From NCBI GenBank assembly GCA_005791535.1, contig SXWH01000148.1:1-38354 (forward strand): 38,354 nt of DNA, in the 5' to 3' direction. Shown one piece after another: positions 16,621-24,094 of the stretch; position 1 is the stretch's first letter, and every line of letters begins with the position of its first letter. The DNA is from Verrucomicrobiaceae bacterium (GTDB lineage: Bacteria > Verrucomicrobiota > Verrucomicrobiia > Chthoniobacterales > Chthoniobacteraceae). Under the pieces are notes generated by a model. That model saw only the letters and a list, made by a program, of their open reading frames with translations. It made no database searches and was not told the DNA's origin. Position numbers and translations under genes: made by a program.

Positions 16621-17115
16621 CTAAAACTGGCGCCGGAACGGGTGGTTTTGCGACGCAACAGAATCATTCTGCGATACGACAGAACCATCCTGGGGCAGCG
16701 CAGGATCATTCTGCGACACGACAGAACCATCCTGCGGCAGTGCAGGATCATTCTGCGACACGACAGAACCATCCTGCGGCAGTGCAGGATCATTCTGCGA
16801 CACGACAGAACCATCCTGGGGCACTGCAGGATCATTCTGCGATACGACAGAACGATTCCGGGGCAGCGCAGGATCATTCTGCGACGCGACAGAACCATTC
16901 TGCGGCGGTGCAGGATCATTCTGCGACACGACAGAACCATCCTGCGGCGGTGCAGGATCATTCTGCGACGCGACAGAACCATCCTGCAGCGGCGCAGGAT
17001 CATTCTGCGACACGACAGAACCATCCTGGGGTAGAGTAGAATCACTCTGCACCGCCTCAAAAGGTGCTCGGTGTGCCACTATGGCACTCTGAATTCCGGC
17101 AAAGCCGCGCATCAT
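16621..17115 (-). CDS. Coupled repeat ORF at the permease seam, uncertain
   Basis: An ATG at 17115 overlaps the TGA of the upstream permease half (AAATGATG) and opens 164 codons: about 27 non-repeat residues (MMRGFAGIQSAIVAHRAP), then tandem 14-residue units of the type QDGSVVSQNDPALP, ending shortly after in FRRQF. The units come from a 42-bp DNA repeat. The 14-residue unit is made of two related heptads. The peptide would be hydrophilic, low in charge and probably disordered. Translation is plausible because of the start-stop overlap, but the array is also open in the other minus frame and two plus frames, so an open frame is weak evidence. No known family. Confidence 0.35.
   Translation of the reverse strand: MMRGFAGIQSAIVAHRAPFEAVQSDSTLPQDGSVVSQNDPAPLQDGSVASQNDPAPPQDGSVVSQNDPAPPQNGSVASQNDPALPRNRSVVSQNDPAVPQDGSVVSQNDPALPQDGSVVSQNDPALPQDGSVVSQNDPALPQDGSVVSQNDSVASQNHPFRRQF
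16659..17036. repeat. Nine-unit 42-bp tandem hairpin repeat array
   Basis: Nine contiguous 42-bp units start at 16659, 16701, 16743, 16785, 16827, 16869, 16911, 16953 and 16995; a decayed partial unit follows to about 17055. Each typical unit contains GCAGGATCATTCTG, an 8-base loop CGACACGA and CAGAACCATCCTGC, which is the reverse complement of the first arm at 12 of 14 positions, then a 6-base linker such as GGCAGT. So the array is a row of about nine hairpins with 14-bp stems. Units differ by a few base changes, mostly in the linker and at arm mismatches. There are no stops in four of six frames. Not a CRISPR: there are no unique spacers. Confidence 0.95.
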
Positions 17116-19385
17116 TTGGCCGCCTCCGCGATGTTGCCGCTCAAGAGGGCGGAGGCCTCGTGTTTGAAGAGTTTGCGGCTCGCCAGCCACATGGCGAAGA
17201 GGGCCATGAGCACGCTGCCGAGGATGCCGCCGACGATGGTGCCCGTATTCACCACGAAGAGAAACGTCGTCCCGCCAGTCGCGCCGCTCCACGCTCCGGC
17301 GAGGGCGGCGAGCACGGCTTTTGTGTAGAGCACCGCTCCGGCGACTCCGACCGTAGCGCCGATGAGGGCGAGCAGCGCGCCTTCTTTGAGAAACAACCGT
17401 CGCACTTTCTTGCGCGTCCAGCCGACCGCGAGCAGCAGCCCGGCTTCGGCGGCGCGTTGTTCGATGGTGAACGTGAAGAGCAGTCCGGTGAGCACGGCGG
17501 CGGCGGCGATGAGGAAGAATGAAAACGACGCGAAGAGCTGCCCGAAATCGACCGGCGCATCGGTGGCGGCGAGGGCTTGCTCGCGCAGATTCACCACGCG
17601 GAAGCCGAGGGCTTTTGGGTCGATAAATGCCGCGATGCGCTCGACTTGCTCGCGCTTCGTGCCTGCGGGGTAGCGGATGCTGGTGAGGTTTCCCCAGCGG
17701 TTGCCCCACATTTCCTGGCCGACTTTGAGGTTCACAAATGCCTTCGGCGTGCCGCGATGTTTCTCCCAGTATTCCTCGTCCTTTTTGCGGATGCGCTTGG
17801 AGTCAAACGGGAAGCCGGGCTTCCATTTCGAGAAGCTGTCCTTGTCCGGTACGTTTGGAAAATCGGGCATCCACGAGCTGTCGAGATGCGGCTCCTCCAT
17901 CTCGATGATCGGCGCAAGGACGGTGAAAGTGCGGGTCTTCTCGATGAGTTCGCGCCGTTCGCCCATGACGCTGTAGCGCAGCGTGAGCTTGTCACCGGGC
18001 TTGGCATCGAGGTCATCGGCCAGCCAGCGGGTGATTTGGATTTCGTCGTCGGCCAGCTCCGCCTGCACGAAGCCGGAGGCCGGGGCATCGATGGCGGTGA
18101 CCATGGAATATGGCGTCGATTGCGAGTGTAACGAGCCAAGGAGCGGCGGCATTCCTGCCGCCGTATCTTTAGCGCGAAGCGCCTGATCTCCTGTGGGTGG
18201 CGCGCTCCCTTGATTTGCGCTTCGCGTTTGGTTTTCGGCGGCAGGAATGCCGCCGCTCCTTGGCTCGCTATCGCTCGCAGCGCCTTTTTCGATGGCGGTG
18301 ACGAAGTAGGTGAGGGAGTCGAGGCCGGGGGGTGGAGCGGTGATTGGTGACTCAGGCAACTTGGTAGATTCGTTGGCTCGGGCGGCGGCGACGATTGGTG
18401 CGTCGAGGAAGATGCGCGGGGAGCGGAGTTCGGCGCCCAAGTTGTTGGTAAGGTCGCCAAGACGTATCTCGAAATAGGACAGTGTTTCGCGCAGCGCCGC
18501 ATCCTTGTTCAGATCTTTGAACTCTGGCACCCCTTGGAATTTCTCGAAGAGACGGAGAGACCAGATCACATCCGGCTCTCTGATGTCTCTGGTTCCTGCG
18601 AGAGAAACCTTATTCACCTTCCTGAATCCAAATCGCTCAAGCAGGGAGTCAAGTCCGCCCCCCCCCTCCCCTCCGCCGTAAATCAGCGGATCATCGAATG
18701 TGAGCACCACATTCACCTTCTCCCCCAGCCCCACCTTCGCCTGCAACTCCGCCAGCGGCACAAACACCGTATTCGGCGGGACCTGGCTGGCAGTGAGGGC
18801 GAAGCGCCCGAAGTCTTCGTCGCCCACGATGCGCCCGACCCGCGCCTTCACAGTGACGAGCGCCGCTTCCTCGCCCGAGAGCGGCGCGTCCTTGGAAAAC
18901 GCGCCCGGCTTTTCGACGTAGACCGAGAGTTCGTCGCCCACTTTGAGCGAGAGCTGCGCGGCGATGCGCTCATTGAGAGCGACCGAGCCGTCCGCTTTGT
19001 CCGAGCCGCTGGGCGAGAGCTTCCAGAAATCGCCATCCACCCCGACCACCTGCACCTTGTTCGCGCGGGCCTTGCCATCGCTTCGCACCGCCGAGCCTTG
19101 CATGAGCAGCACGCCCGCTGCGTCTTTTCCCGGGAAAAACATCCGCGCGAGGACCGCCGGTCGCTTCGCCTTATCCGCAGGCCACGGCACGAACCGCTCG
19201 CCACACAGCAGCGCCTCGCCGATTTTCCCCACGCGAGCCTCCGCCTGCGCCCTCAGCGTCCCCTTCACCGAATCCCCCACCATCAGCGCACCAACGAGCA
19301 CCAGCGACGCAAGCGCACAGCCGAGCACGACGCCGAGGTGCGTGCGCCAGTTGTGGCGGATGGAATTGCGGATTAAGGATGGCAT
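17112..19385 (-). CDS. FtsX-type ABC permease, N-terminal half of a split gene
   Basis: The 757-residue protein begins like large FtsX-type permeases (RNSIRHNWRTHLGVVLGCAL, then LVGALMVGDSVKGTLR), has a long extracytoplasmic domain (about residues 50-615) and ends with three helices of an FtsX domain (FFLIAAAAVLTGLLFTFTIE, EAGLLLAVGWTRKKVRRLFL and the last helix before FKHEASALLSGN). It then stops, whereas fused relatives go on into a second FtsX half. That half is encoded separately at 15085-16434. The ATPase gene lies 34 bp upstream. Residues of about 369-421 are encoded by a palindromic DNA insert and look foreign (PRSGGIPAAENQ, DTAAGMPPLLG), between LTYFVTAIE and TPYSMVTAID, which should be nearly adjacent. 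Likely role: lipoprotein or other envelope substrate transport. Confidence 0.85.
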   Translation of the reverse strand: MPSLIRNSIRHNWRTHLGVVLGCALASLVLVGALMVGDSVKGTLRAQAEARVGKIGEALLCGERFVPWPADKAKRPAVLARMFFPGKDAAGVLLMQGSAVRSDGKARANKVQVVGVDGDFWKLSPSGSDKADGSVALNERIAAQLSLKVGDELSVYVEKPGAFSKDAPLSGEEAALVTVKARVGRIVGDEDFGRFALTASQVPPNTVFVPLAELQAKVGLGEKVNVVLTFDDPLIYGGGEGGGGLDSLLERFGFRKVNKVSLAGTRDIREPDVIWSLRLFEKFQGVPEFKDLNKDAALRETLSYFEIRLGDLTNNLGAELRSPRIFLDAPIVAAARANESTKLPESPITAPPPGLDSLTYFVTAIEKGAASDSEPRSGGIPAAENQTRSANQGSAPPTGDQALRAKDTAAGMPPLLGSLHSQSTPYSMVTAIDAPASGFVQAELADDEIQITRWLADDLDAKPGDKLTLRYSVMGERRELIEKTRTFTVLAPIIEMEEPHLDSSWMPDFPNVPDKDSFSKWKPGFPFDSKRIRKKDEEYWEKHRGTPKAFVNLKVGQEMWGNRWGNLTSIRYPAGTKREQVERIAAFIDPKALGFRVVNLREQALAATDAPVDFGQLFASFSFFLIAAAAVLTGLLFTFTIEQRAAEAGLLLAVGWTRKKVRRLFLKEGALLALIGATVGVAGAVLYTKAVLAALAGAWSGATGGTTFLFVVNTGTIVGGILGSVLMALFAMWLASRKLFKHEASALLSGNIAEAAK
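18132..18267. repeat. Palindromic element translated in frame inside permease gene
   Basis: Two perfect 32-bp inverted arms, 18132-18163 and 18236-18267, flank a 72-bp centre. The outer end of the left arm is CGAGCCAAGGAGCGGCGGCA. Each arm is itself partly palindromic (GGCGGCA and TGCCGCC). The centre has a second inverted pair, GCGCGAAGCGC and GCGCTTCGCGT, and weaker pairing continues outside (GCGAG at 18122, CTCGC at 18274). The whole could fold into one long hairpin. It lies in the coding sequence without breaking the frame. There is no transposase, so it is REP/MITE-like and non-autonomous. Confidence 0.92.
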
Positions 19386-19419
19386 TTCAAGTGAGCGATT
19401 TCAGTTCGTCGTAAATGAC

Positions 19420-20109
19420 CTAACGCCCAGTCGACTCCACGAGCTTCTTACCTCGCAGTTCGAGAACCCGACCCATTTTCCGCGCAAGCTCCGGCGCGTG
19501 AGTGACCATGACGATGGCAACGTTTTCCACTCGGTTGATCTCCGCTAGGAGTTCGGCAAGGCGCGCAGCATTTTCTACATCGAGAGCGCCGGTCGGCTCG
19601 TCGGCCAGCAGGAGCTTTGGCGATGCGATGAGCGCACGGGCAATGGCCGCGCGCTGGCGTTCGCCACCGGAGAGCTGGCCGGGACGGTGGTCGAGACGAT
19701 GCGAAAGACCGACGGCTTCGAGCAATTTCACAGCCCGCTCGCGGAAGGCGGTGCGTTCGGCTTTCGAGGCTTTGCGGGCAAGCGTTGGGACGAGGACGTT
19801 CTCAAGCACGCTGCAATGCGGCAGCAGATGGTGGAGCTGGAAGATGAACCCGACCTCGGTATTGCGAAACTCCGCGAGCTGCTCCGCGGTGAGCGAGGCG
19901 AGATTTTTGCCCGCCACGATGACTTCGCCGCTCTCCGGCTTGTCCAGCGCACCAAGGAGATTCAGCAGCGTGCTCTTTCCCGAGCCGCTCGGGCCGACGA
20001 TTGCAACTGTCTCACCGGCTTCGATGCTGAAGTCGCACCCTTCCAGGACAGGCACGGAGGTATCGCCGTTGGCGTAGGATTTGGTGACGTTGCGAAGTTC
20101 AGCGAGCAT
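19420..20109 (-). CDS. ABC transporter ATP-binding protein, LolD/MacB type
   Basis: The 229-residue nucleotide-binding subunit has Walker A (GPSGSGKST, residues 39-47), a Q-loop (FIFQLHHLLPHCSVLENV), the signature LSGGERQR, Walker B (LLLADEPTGALD) and the switch His (MVTHAPELA). Length and motifs fit the LolD/MacB/FtsE-like group, which power mechanotransmission through FtsX-type permeases rather than translocating substrate through the membrane. The two permease halves follow on the same strand, the first 34 bp downstream, so this is the operon's first gene. Its start lies next to a CAGTRRG repeat block that fills the space to the next upstream operon's end. LolD itself would need a LolC/E pair; the split permease could fill that role. 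Confidence 0.92.
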   Translation of the reverse strand: MLAELRNVTKSYANGDTSVPVLEGCDFSIEAGETVAIVGPSGSGKSTLLNLLGALDKPESGEVIVAGKNLASLTAEQLAEFRNTEVGFIFQLHHLLPHCSVLENVLVPTLARKASKAERTAFRERAVKLLEAVGLSHRLDHRPGQLSGGERQRAAIARALIASPKLLLADEPTGALDVENAARLAELLAEINRVENVAIVMVTHAPELARKMGRVLELRGKKLVESTGR

Positions 20110-20112
20110 GTT

Positions 20113-20191
20113 CAGTAAGCAGTGGGCAGTAAGCAGTAGGCAGGGGACTGTAGCCCCTCAGCAAAGCGCCGCCAACTGCCAACTGCCTACT
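20113..20191. repeat. Inverted CAGTRRG heptamer block with central hairpin
   Basis: Plus-strand 7-bp units CAGTAAG, CAGTGGG, CAGTAAG, CAGTAGG run from 20113 to 20140. On the other side (20171-20191) the minus strand reads CAGTAGG-like and CAGTTGG units in opposite orientation. Between them AGGGG (20142) and CCCCT (20154) form a short stem. The block fills the gap between two minus-strand genes, and its right edge supplies the TAG stop of the reductase gene at 20187-20189. The same heptamer occurs again at 38335-38354 in thiC. Confidence 0.85.
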
Positions 20192-21581
20192 CCGCCAACT
20201 CCTCCGCGGGATACGTCCAGATTTCGCTCAGCGTCGGATGGTAATGCGGGACGGCGGCCAGTTGGGCGGCAGTGGAGCGGAAATGCATGGCGACGACGAT
20301 TTCATGGATGAGCTCGGATGCGTGCGGACCAACCACCGCGCCACCGAGGATCTCGCCGGTTTCGGTCGATGCGATCAGCTTCACGAAACCATCCGTCTCG
20401 CCCATGCAGAGCGACTTCCCGTGGTCGTTGAACGGATACTTTGCGCTCCGAAATGCGATGCCTGCGTCCTGCAGTTCGCGCTCGGACGCGCCGACAACAG
20501 CGACCTCCGGTTCCGAAAAAATGCCATACAGCCGCAGCCGGTAGTCGGTTTCCTCCAGCGTGCCCGCTCCCCCGAGAATCCGAGCCGCATTGCGTGCGGC
20601 AATCTCCCCGTGCTGGATGGCGATGTGGACGATCTCGTAAGGTCCGGCGACATCCCCCGCGGCGAAGATATGCGGCTGCGATGTCTGCTGCGTCGGGAGA
20701 ACGTGCGGGCGGCCGGGCTTTGTAATTCCCGCTGCGGCGAGATCCAATCCATCGAGATTCGGCTCGCGTCCCAGCGTGTGGACAATCCGCTCGGCGGTGA
20801 TGGTGTGCTCACCGTTCGCGTCCGAGAAAGTCACGCTGCGTCCCGACGCGGACCGTCCGGCGGTAAGCAATTTTGTGCCGGTGAAAACACGAATGCCGTG
20901 ATGGCGCAGCCCCTCGGCCAGCGCCTCCGCCACGTCGAGGTCGGTGCCTTTCAACAGCTGCGGGCTGCGTTGAATGATCGTCACCTCCCGACCGAGACCA
21001 GCGTAGTAGGTCGCAAACTCCACCGCGGTCGCACCGCCGCCAAGGATGATGACACTTTGCGGAATCTCCTCACTGTCGAGGACGTCGTCCGTCGTCCAAA
21101 AGCCCGCTTCATTGAGCTCCGGAATCGGCACTCCGCTGACCTTCGATCCTGTGGCAATGAGGAAACTGAGAGCATTGATGGACCGCTCTGTGCCGTCGTG
21201 CAACCGAACCGCGACCGTATGCGGACCGGTAAAACGCGCGAATCCGCGAATCAAATCGAAGCGACCATCCTGCAATTGCTCCGCACGATACTCCGCGAAA
21301 CCGCCAATGAGTCGCCGCTTCCTCGCGATGATCTCCGCGCCTTCGACACGGAGCCCCGATGCGCGCAGACCGAATTCCTCCGCACGCCTCATCGAAGCAA
21401 AGCGCGTGGACGACGCGAGCAGCGTCTTGCTTGGCATGCAGCCGCGGAGAATGCAAAGGCCGCCGAGTTCCGCAGCACCGTCCACAACACAGGTGCGCAA
21501 CCCCTGCCCCGCCGCCGTTCGCGCCGCAGCGTATCCAGCGCTGCCGCCGCCGATGATCAAAAAGTCGTAGTCGTAGTTCAT
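20187..21581 (-). CDS. Pyridine nucleotide-disulfide oxidoreductase (dihydrolipoyl dehydrogenase/mercuric reductase-like)
   Basis: The 464-residue flavoprotein starts with the FAD motif GGGSAG (residues 11-16) and has the redox-active disulfide C43/C48 (LCILRGCMPSK). The second nucleotide site is in ILGGGATAVEFA, the second FAD motif in IFAAGDVAG, and the C-terminal His-Glu pair in HYHPTLSE, which belongs to the active site of the partner subunit. Enzymes of this class pass electrons from NAD(P)H to a disulfide or the reverse. No MerA heavy-metal domain and no lipoyl-enzyme genes are nearby, so the substrate is open. Its start overlaps the stop of the STT3-like gene by 4 bp, so it is likely co-translated with glycan genes, which is unusual. 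The stop codon lies in a repeat block. Confidence 0.9.
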   Translation of the reverse strand: MNYDYDFLIIGGGSAGYAAARTAAGQGLRTCVVDGAAELGGLCILRGCMPSKTLLASSTRFASMRRAEEFGLRASGLRVEGAEIIARKRRLIGGFAEYRAEQLQDGRFDLIRGFARFTGPHTVAVRLHDGTERSINALSFLIATGSKVSGVPIPELNEAGFWTTDDVLDSEEIPQSVIILGGGATAVEFATYYAGLGREVTIIQRSPQLLKGTDLDVAEALAEGLRHHGIRVFTGTKLLTAGRSASGRSVTFSDANGEHTITAERIVHTLGREPNLDGLDLAAAGITKPGRPHVLPTQQTSQPHIFAAGDVAGPYEIVHIAIQHGEIAARNAARILGGAGTLEETDYRLRLYGIFSEPEVAVVGASERELQDAGIAFRSAKYPFNDHGKSLCMGETDGFVKLIASTETGEILGGAVVGPHASELIHEIVVAMHFRSTAAQLAAVPHYHPTLSEIWTYPAEELAE

Positions 21582-23308
21582 GGTGTATTTGGAAAACCCG
21601 CGGGCTGCACTTCGTATAGCTGGAGAAACTGCGGAACGTAGAATTTCAGATTGGTCTCCGTCACCGAACCCGCTTCGCGGCGACCAATTCCGAGTACCAG
21701 CCCGCGCTCATCGGGCGGAACAAACCGGAGCCACGGCGGTGTCTTTCGCGGACTTTCCGCGAGCCGGAACACAAGCGGCGCAGCGGGCGCATCCTCGCCG
21801 GTGATATTTGCGGAATTAATCACCGCCGGATACTTCCGCGGATCGTCGTCCACGGCGAGATCGTGGATAATCACATAGCGCACGCCGCGTTCCTTCACGA
21901 TCGCCGCAGCAGCGTCATCATTATCGGCGAGGAAAAAACGCGCGCTGTCGTAGATACCCGGAAAGCTCTGATGACTCGTTCCCGCAATGCCCGGCTGTCC
22001 GGACCAGTACGCGAGCCGCGGGCATTCCCACCACACGGCAAGAAAAGGGCGCCTTTCCGGCGAGCGCATCAGCATCGCAATGCGGCGCAGTTCCACCTGC
22101 ACAGCGCGGTCGCGCGCCTTCGTTTCGTCGCGCTGCTCCCGAACATCCAGCGGCGGATGCAGGCGGTCGCGCCATTCCTTTCCCATCGGAAGAAGCGCCG
22201 CGAGTCCGAAAACCCATCCACAGGGAACGCTCCGAAGCGCACCCAATTGCCACGGTATGCTCATTGCGACGGCCAGCGCCGAGAAGTATCCCCACCGCCG
22301 CTGCCACACGGTGAGCGCAATTGTTACCAACACCAGCAGGAGAATCCCGATACTGCGGCGGTCCGCACGTTTCGCGAGGACCAAAAGGATCGGCGCTGAT
22401 ACCCAAAACGCTCCAAACCACAGCCACGGAAGCAACCGGGTGATGTCCATCGCTTTCAACTCGCCGATGGTCCGGCTCCACGCAACGAGCCGCTCCCGCA
22501 ATGCCGGATCCGGAAGCGTCAGCCGCCATCCATCGATGAGCAGCGCAACGAGCAGAACCGCTCCCAGCGCGATCCAGCGTGGCCGCACGGCGCGGGCGGT
22601 CAGAGCCATTCGTCCGCCCCACGCATGGAGTGCCATTGCCAGCGCAATCCACACAGCCGGCTCGTAAAGCGACACCCAAAGAGCAAGGCCCCATGCGGTT
22701 CCCGCAGCAATACTCCACCTTCTCGCAAGCCGGGCGCCCAGGCCGGAATCCGCAAGCGCCAATTCCGCGCCGACGGCCACGGAAAGCAGCAAGAGCAGCA
22801 GCGATTGATGATCCGGACGTCCCAGCAATGTGCCGTGAACGAGGATTGGGCAGATTGCAAAGAACAGAATCATCAGCCATCGAAACGGCACCCGCATCCG
22901 CCCGGCCCACCACCACAGCCAGGCCATCGTCGCGAGGCCCAGCAGCGGTGATATCCACGCACCAGACAACTCCAAATCCCGATCCGGAACTCCGGCGGAG
23001 AACGGACGGAAAGCGAACCGCGCTCCCGCAATCAGCCAGTCCATCGGCGCGGTCGTGTGCGGTGTCGTTCCAGTGGGCCAGTTCTCAAAATCGTGATGCC
23101 GGATGACCAGATTCCCCTCCGCAACCATCTTTGCCCTGGTCATGCGCGAGTAGCAGTCGCCTTCGAGGAAATAGACATCCCCTCCGTGAAAGACGTCGTC
23201 GCGATTGTGCGTCCGCGCCGCGAGTGCGAGAGCCATGAGCAGAAGCAGTCCCGCCCGCGCAAGCCAGCGCCGCCATGCAGGGAGAGGGGATTTGGGATCA
23301 GACATCAT
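21578..23308 (-). CDS. STT3/PglB-like GT-C membrane protein
   Basis: The 576-residue protein has a first helix (WLARAGLLLLMALALAART), many further helices to about residue 360 and a soluble C-terminal domain. Three places match the layout of oligosaccharyltransferases of the STT3/PglB/AglB family: an acidic motif in the first outer loop (EGDCYSRM, D51), a second near residue 166 (GRPDHQSL) and a WWDYG-like site at 426 (WWECPRLAYWSGQPGIAGTS). The family moves a lipid-linked glycan onto protein; the fold is also used by other GT-C enzymes. The WWDYG motif is altered to WWECP, so acceptor choice may differ. It lies 5 bp after the WcaF-like acetyltransferase and overlaps the reductase. Confidence is high for GT-C, moderate for oligosaccharyltransferase function. 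Confidence 0.65.
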   Translation of the reverse strand: MMSDPKSPLPAWRRWLARAGLLLLMALALAARTHNRDDVFHGGDVYFLEGDCYSRMTRAKMVAEGNLVIRHHDFENWPTGTTPHTTAPMDWLIAGARFAFRPFSAGVPDRDLELSGAWISPLLGLATMAWLWWWAGRMRVPFRWLMILFFAICPILVHGTLLGRPDHQSLLLLLLSVAVGAELALADSGLGARLARRWSIAAGTAWGLALWVSLYEPAVWIALAMALHAWGGRMALTARAVRPRWIALGAVLLVALLIDGWRLTLPDPALRERLVAWSRTIGELKAMDITRLLPWLWFGAFWVSAPILLVLAKRADRRSIGILLLVLVTIALTVWQRRWGYFSALAVAMSIPWQLGALRSVPCGWVFGLAALLPMGKEWRDRLHPPLDVREQRDETKARDRAVQVELRRIAMLMRSPERRPFLAVWWECPRLAYWSGQPGIAGTSHQSFPGIYDSARFFLADNDDAAAAIVKERGVRYVIIHDLAVDDDPRKYPAVINSANITGEDAPAAPLVFRLAESPRKTPPWLRFVPPDERGLVLGIGRREAGSVTETNLKFYVPQFLQLYEVQPAGFPNTP

Positions 23309-23313
23309 TCAAA

Positions 23314-23859
23314 TCACTCCACCGGACTGGCCGGCACAATCACCGCCGGATTTCCCTTCACCTTGCTCGCAGGAGGCACGCTCTGCGAAACCACTGCGCC
23401 CGCAGCCACGCGACTCCCCTGCCCGATTTCGACCCCAGGCCCGACGAAGGCCATCGCCGCAACCCACGAGCCTTCGCGAACCACGATTGGCTGTGCAATC
23501 AAGTCGAACGTCTCCTTTCCGAAATCGTGCGAACCCGTGCAAAGAAACGCGCGTTGGGAAATGCACACATTTGATTCGATGGTCACCTGAGCCAGCGAGA
23601 GCACCAGCACTTCCTCTCCAATCCACACATCGCTCCCGATCCTGAGTCGCCACGGGAAGGTGATGTTCACGTTACCCCGAATCACCACGCCTGAGCCAAC
23701 CTCCGCACCAAACGCGCGGAGCAAAGCGCATCGAACCGCGGATGGCCATGGAAGCGGCGTGAGAAAAAAGAACCATTTCACAAGAATCCACGCCGCCTCT
23801 TTCAGCGCTGATGCGCCGCGGTCGAATCCCTGCGTGGAGTATCGGTCCAGTCGAATCAT
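23314..23859 (-). CDS. WcaF-like acetyltransferase (left-handed beta-helix)
   Basis: The 181-residue protein has the N-terminal part typical of colanic-acid-type WcaF enzymes (ALKEAAWILVKWFFFLTPLPWP, ALLRAFGAEVG) and then hexapeptide repeats of the left-handed beta-helix (GSGVVIRGNVNI, IGSDVWIGEEV, ALVTIES-like turns, GSWVAAMAFVGPGVEIGQGSRVAAGAVV). The catalytic His of this family is in CTGSHDFG. It would use acetyl-CoA to O-acetylate a sugar in a surface polysaccharide. The gene is first in a three-gene minus-strand operon and is divergent from the long glycan-export operon; the 235 bp between may hold promoters for both. Confidence 0.85.
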   Translation of the reverse strand: MIRLDRYSTQGFDRGASALKEAAWILVKWFFFLTPLPWPSAVRCALLRAFGAEVGSGVVIRGNVNITFPWRLRIGSDVWIGEEVLVLSLAQVTIESNVCISQRAFLCTGSHDFGKETFDLIAQPIVVREGSWVAAMAFVGPGVEIGQGSRVAAGAVVSQSVPPASKVKGNPAVIVPASPVE

Positions 23860-24094
23860 GGATTGGAATGGCGACGCGGGCAGTGCATTGAGCGAATTAC
23901 GGGCATTTGGCAGCGCCAGCTATATGCGTGCCCGGCCAAAACGGCAACCCTGCCGGAAATCCCCCTAAAGCGGAGCGGCAAAATGGCACGGAGTCCGCTC
24001 TATCGAGGCCGAAAACGGCCCTTGCCCAACCAACAGAGGAAGTTGCTCGCCCGCGAAACAGCCGGGCACCATACTCGCTTCGCAGCCCAAAATC
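23860..24094. promoter_or_regulatory. Divergent promoter region between the two glycan operons
   Basis: This 235-bp gap separates the starts of the wcaF-like gene (minus) and the phosphopantetheinyl transferase gene (plus), so it should carry both promoters. At 23983-23998 the plus strand has TGGCACG, four bases, then CCGCT, which matches much of the sigma-54 -24/-12 consensus but lacks the TT of TTGC. No convincing sigma-70 pair was seen. Reading frames crossing it have poor composition. Confidence 0.4.

Noticed and set aside
16659..17036. CRISPR array
   Set aside because: Units are contiguous with only 6-base linkers that are nearly the same; there are no unique spacers and no cas genes.
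16585..17039. Plus-strand repeat proteins with QNHPAAVQDHSATR or ILRHDRTILRQCRI units
   Set aside because: These are other open frames of the same array, antisense to the operon. No start signal or neighbour supports them.
18132..18267. Complete insertion sequence
   Set aside because: Only 136 bp with no transposase; better described as a REP/MITE-like palindrome.
20238..21641. A 467-residue plus-strand ORF
   Set aside because: Antisense to the clear disulfide reductase gene; Arg-rich with no motif.
21921..22958. A 345-residue minus-strand ORF in another frame
   Set aside because: Overlaps the STT3-like gene, which has the better hydrophobic pattern and motifs.
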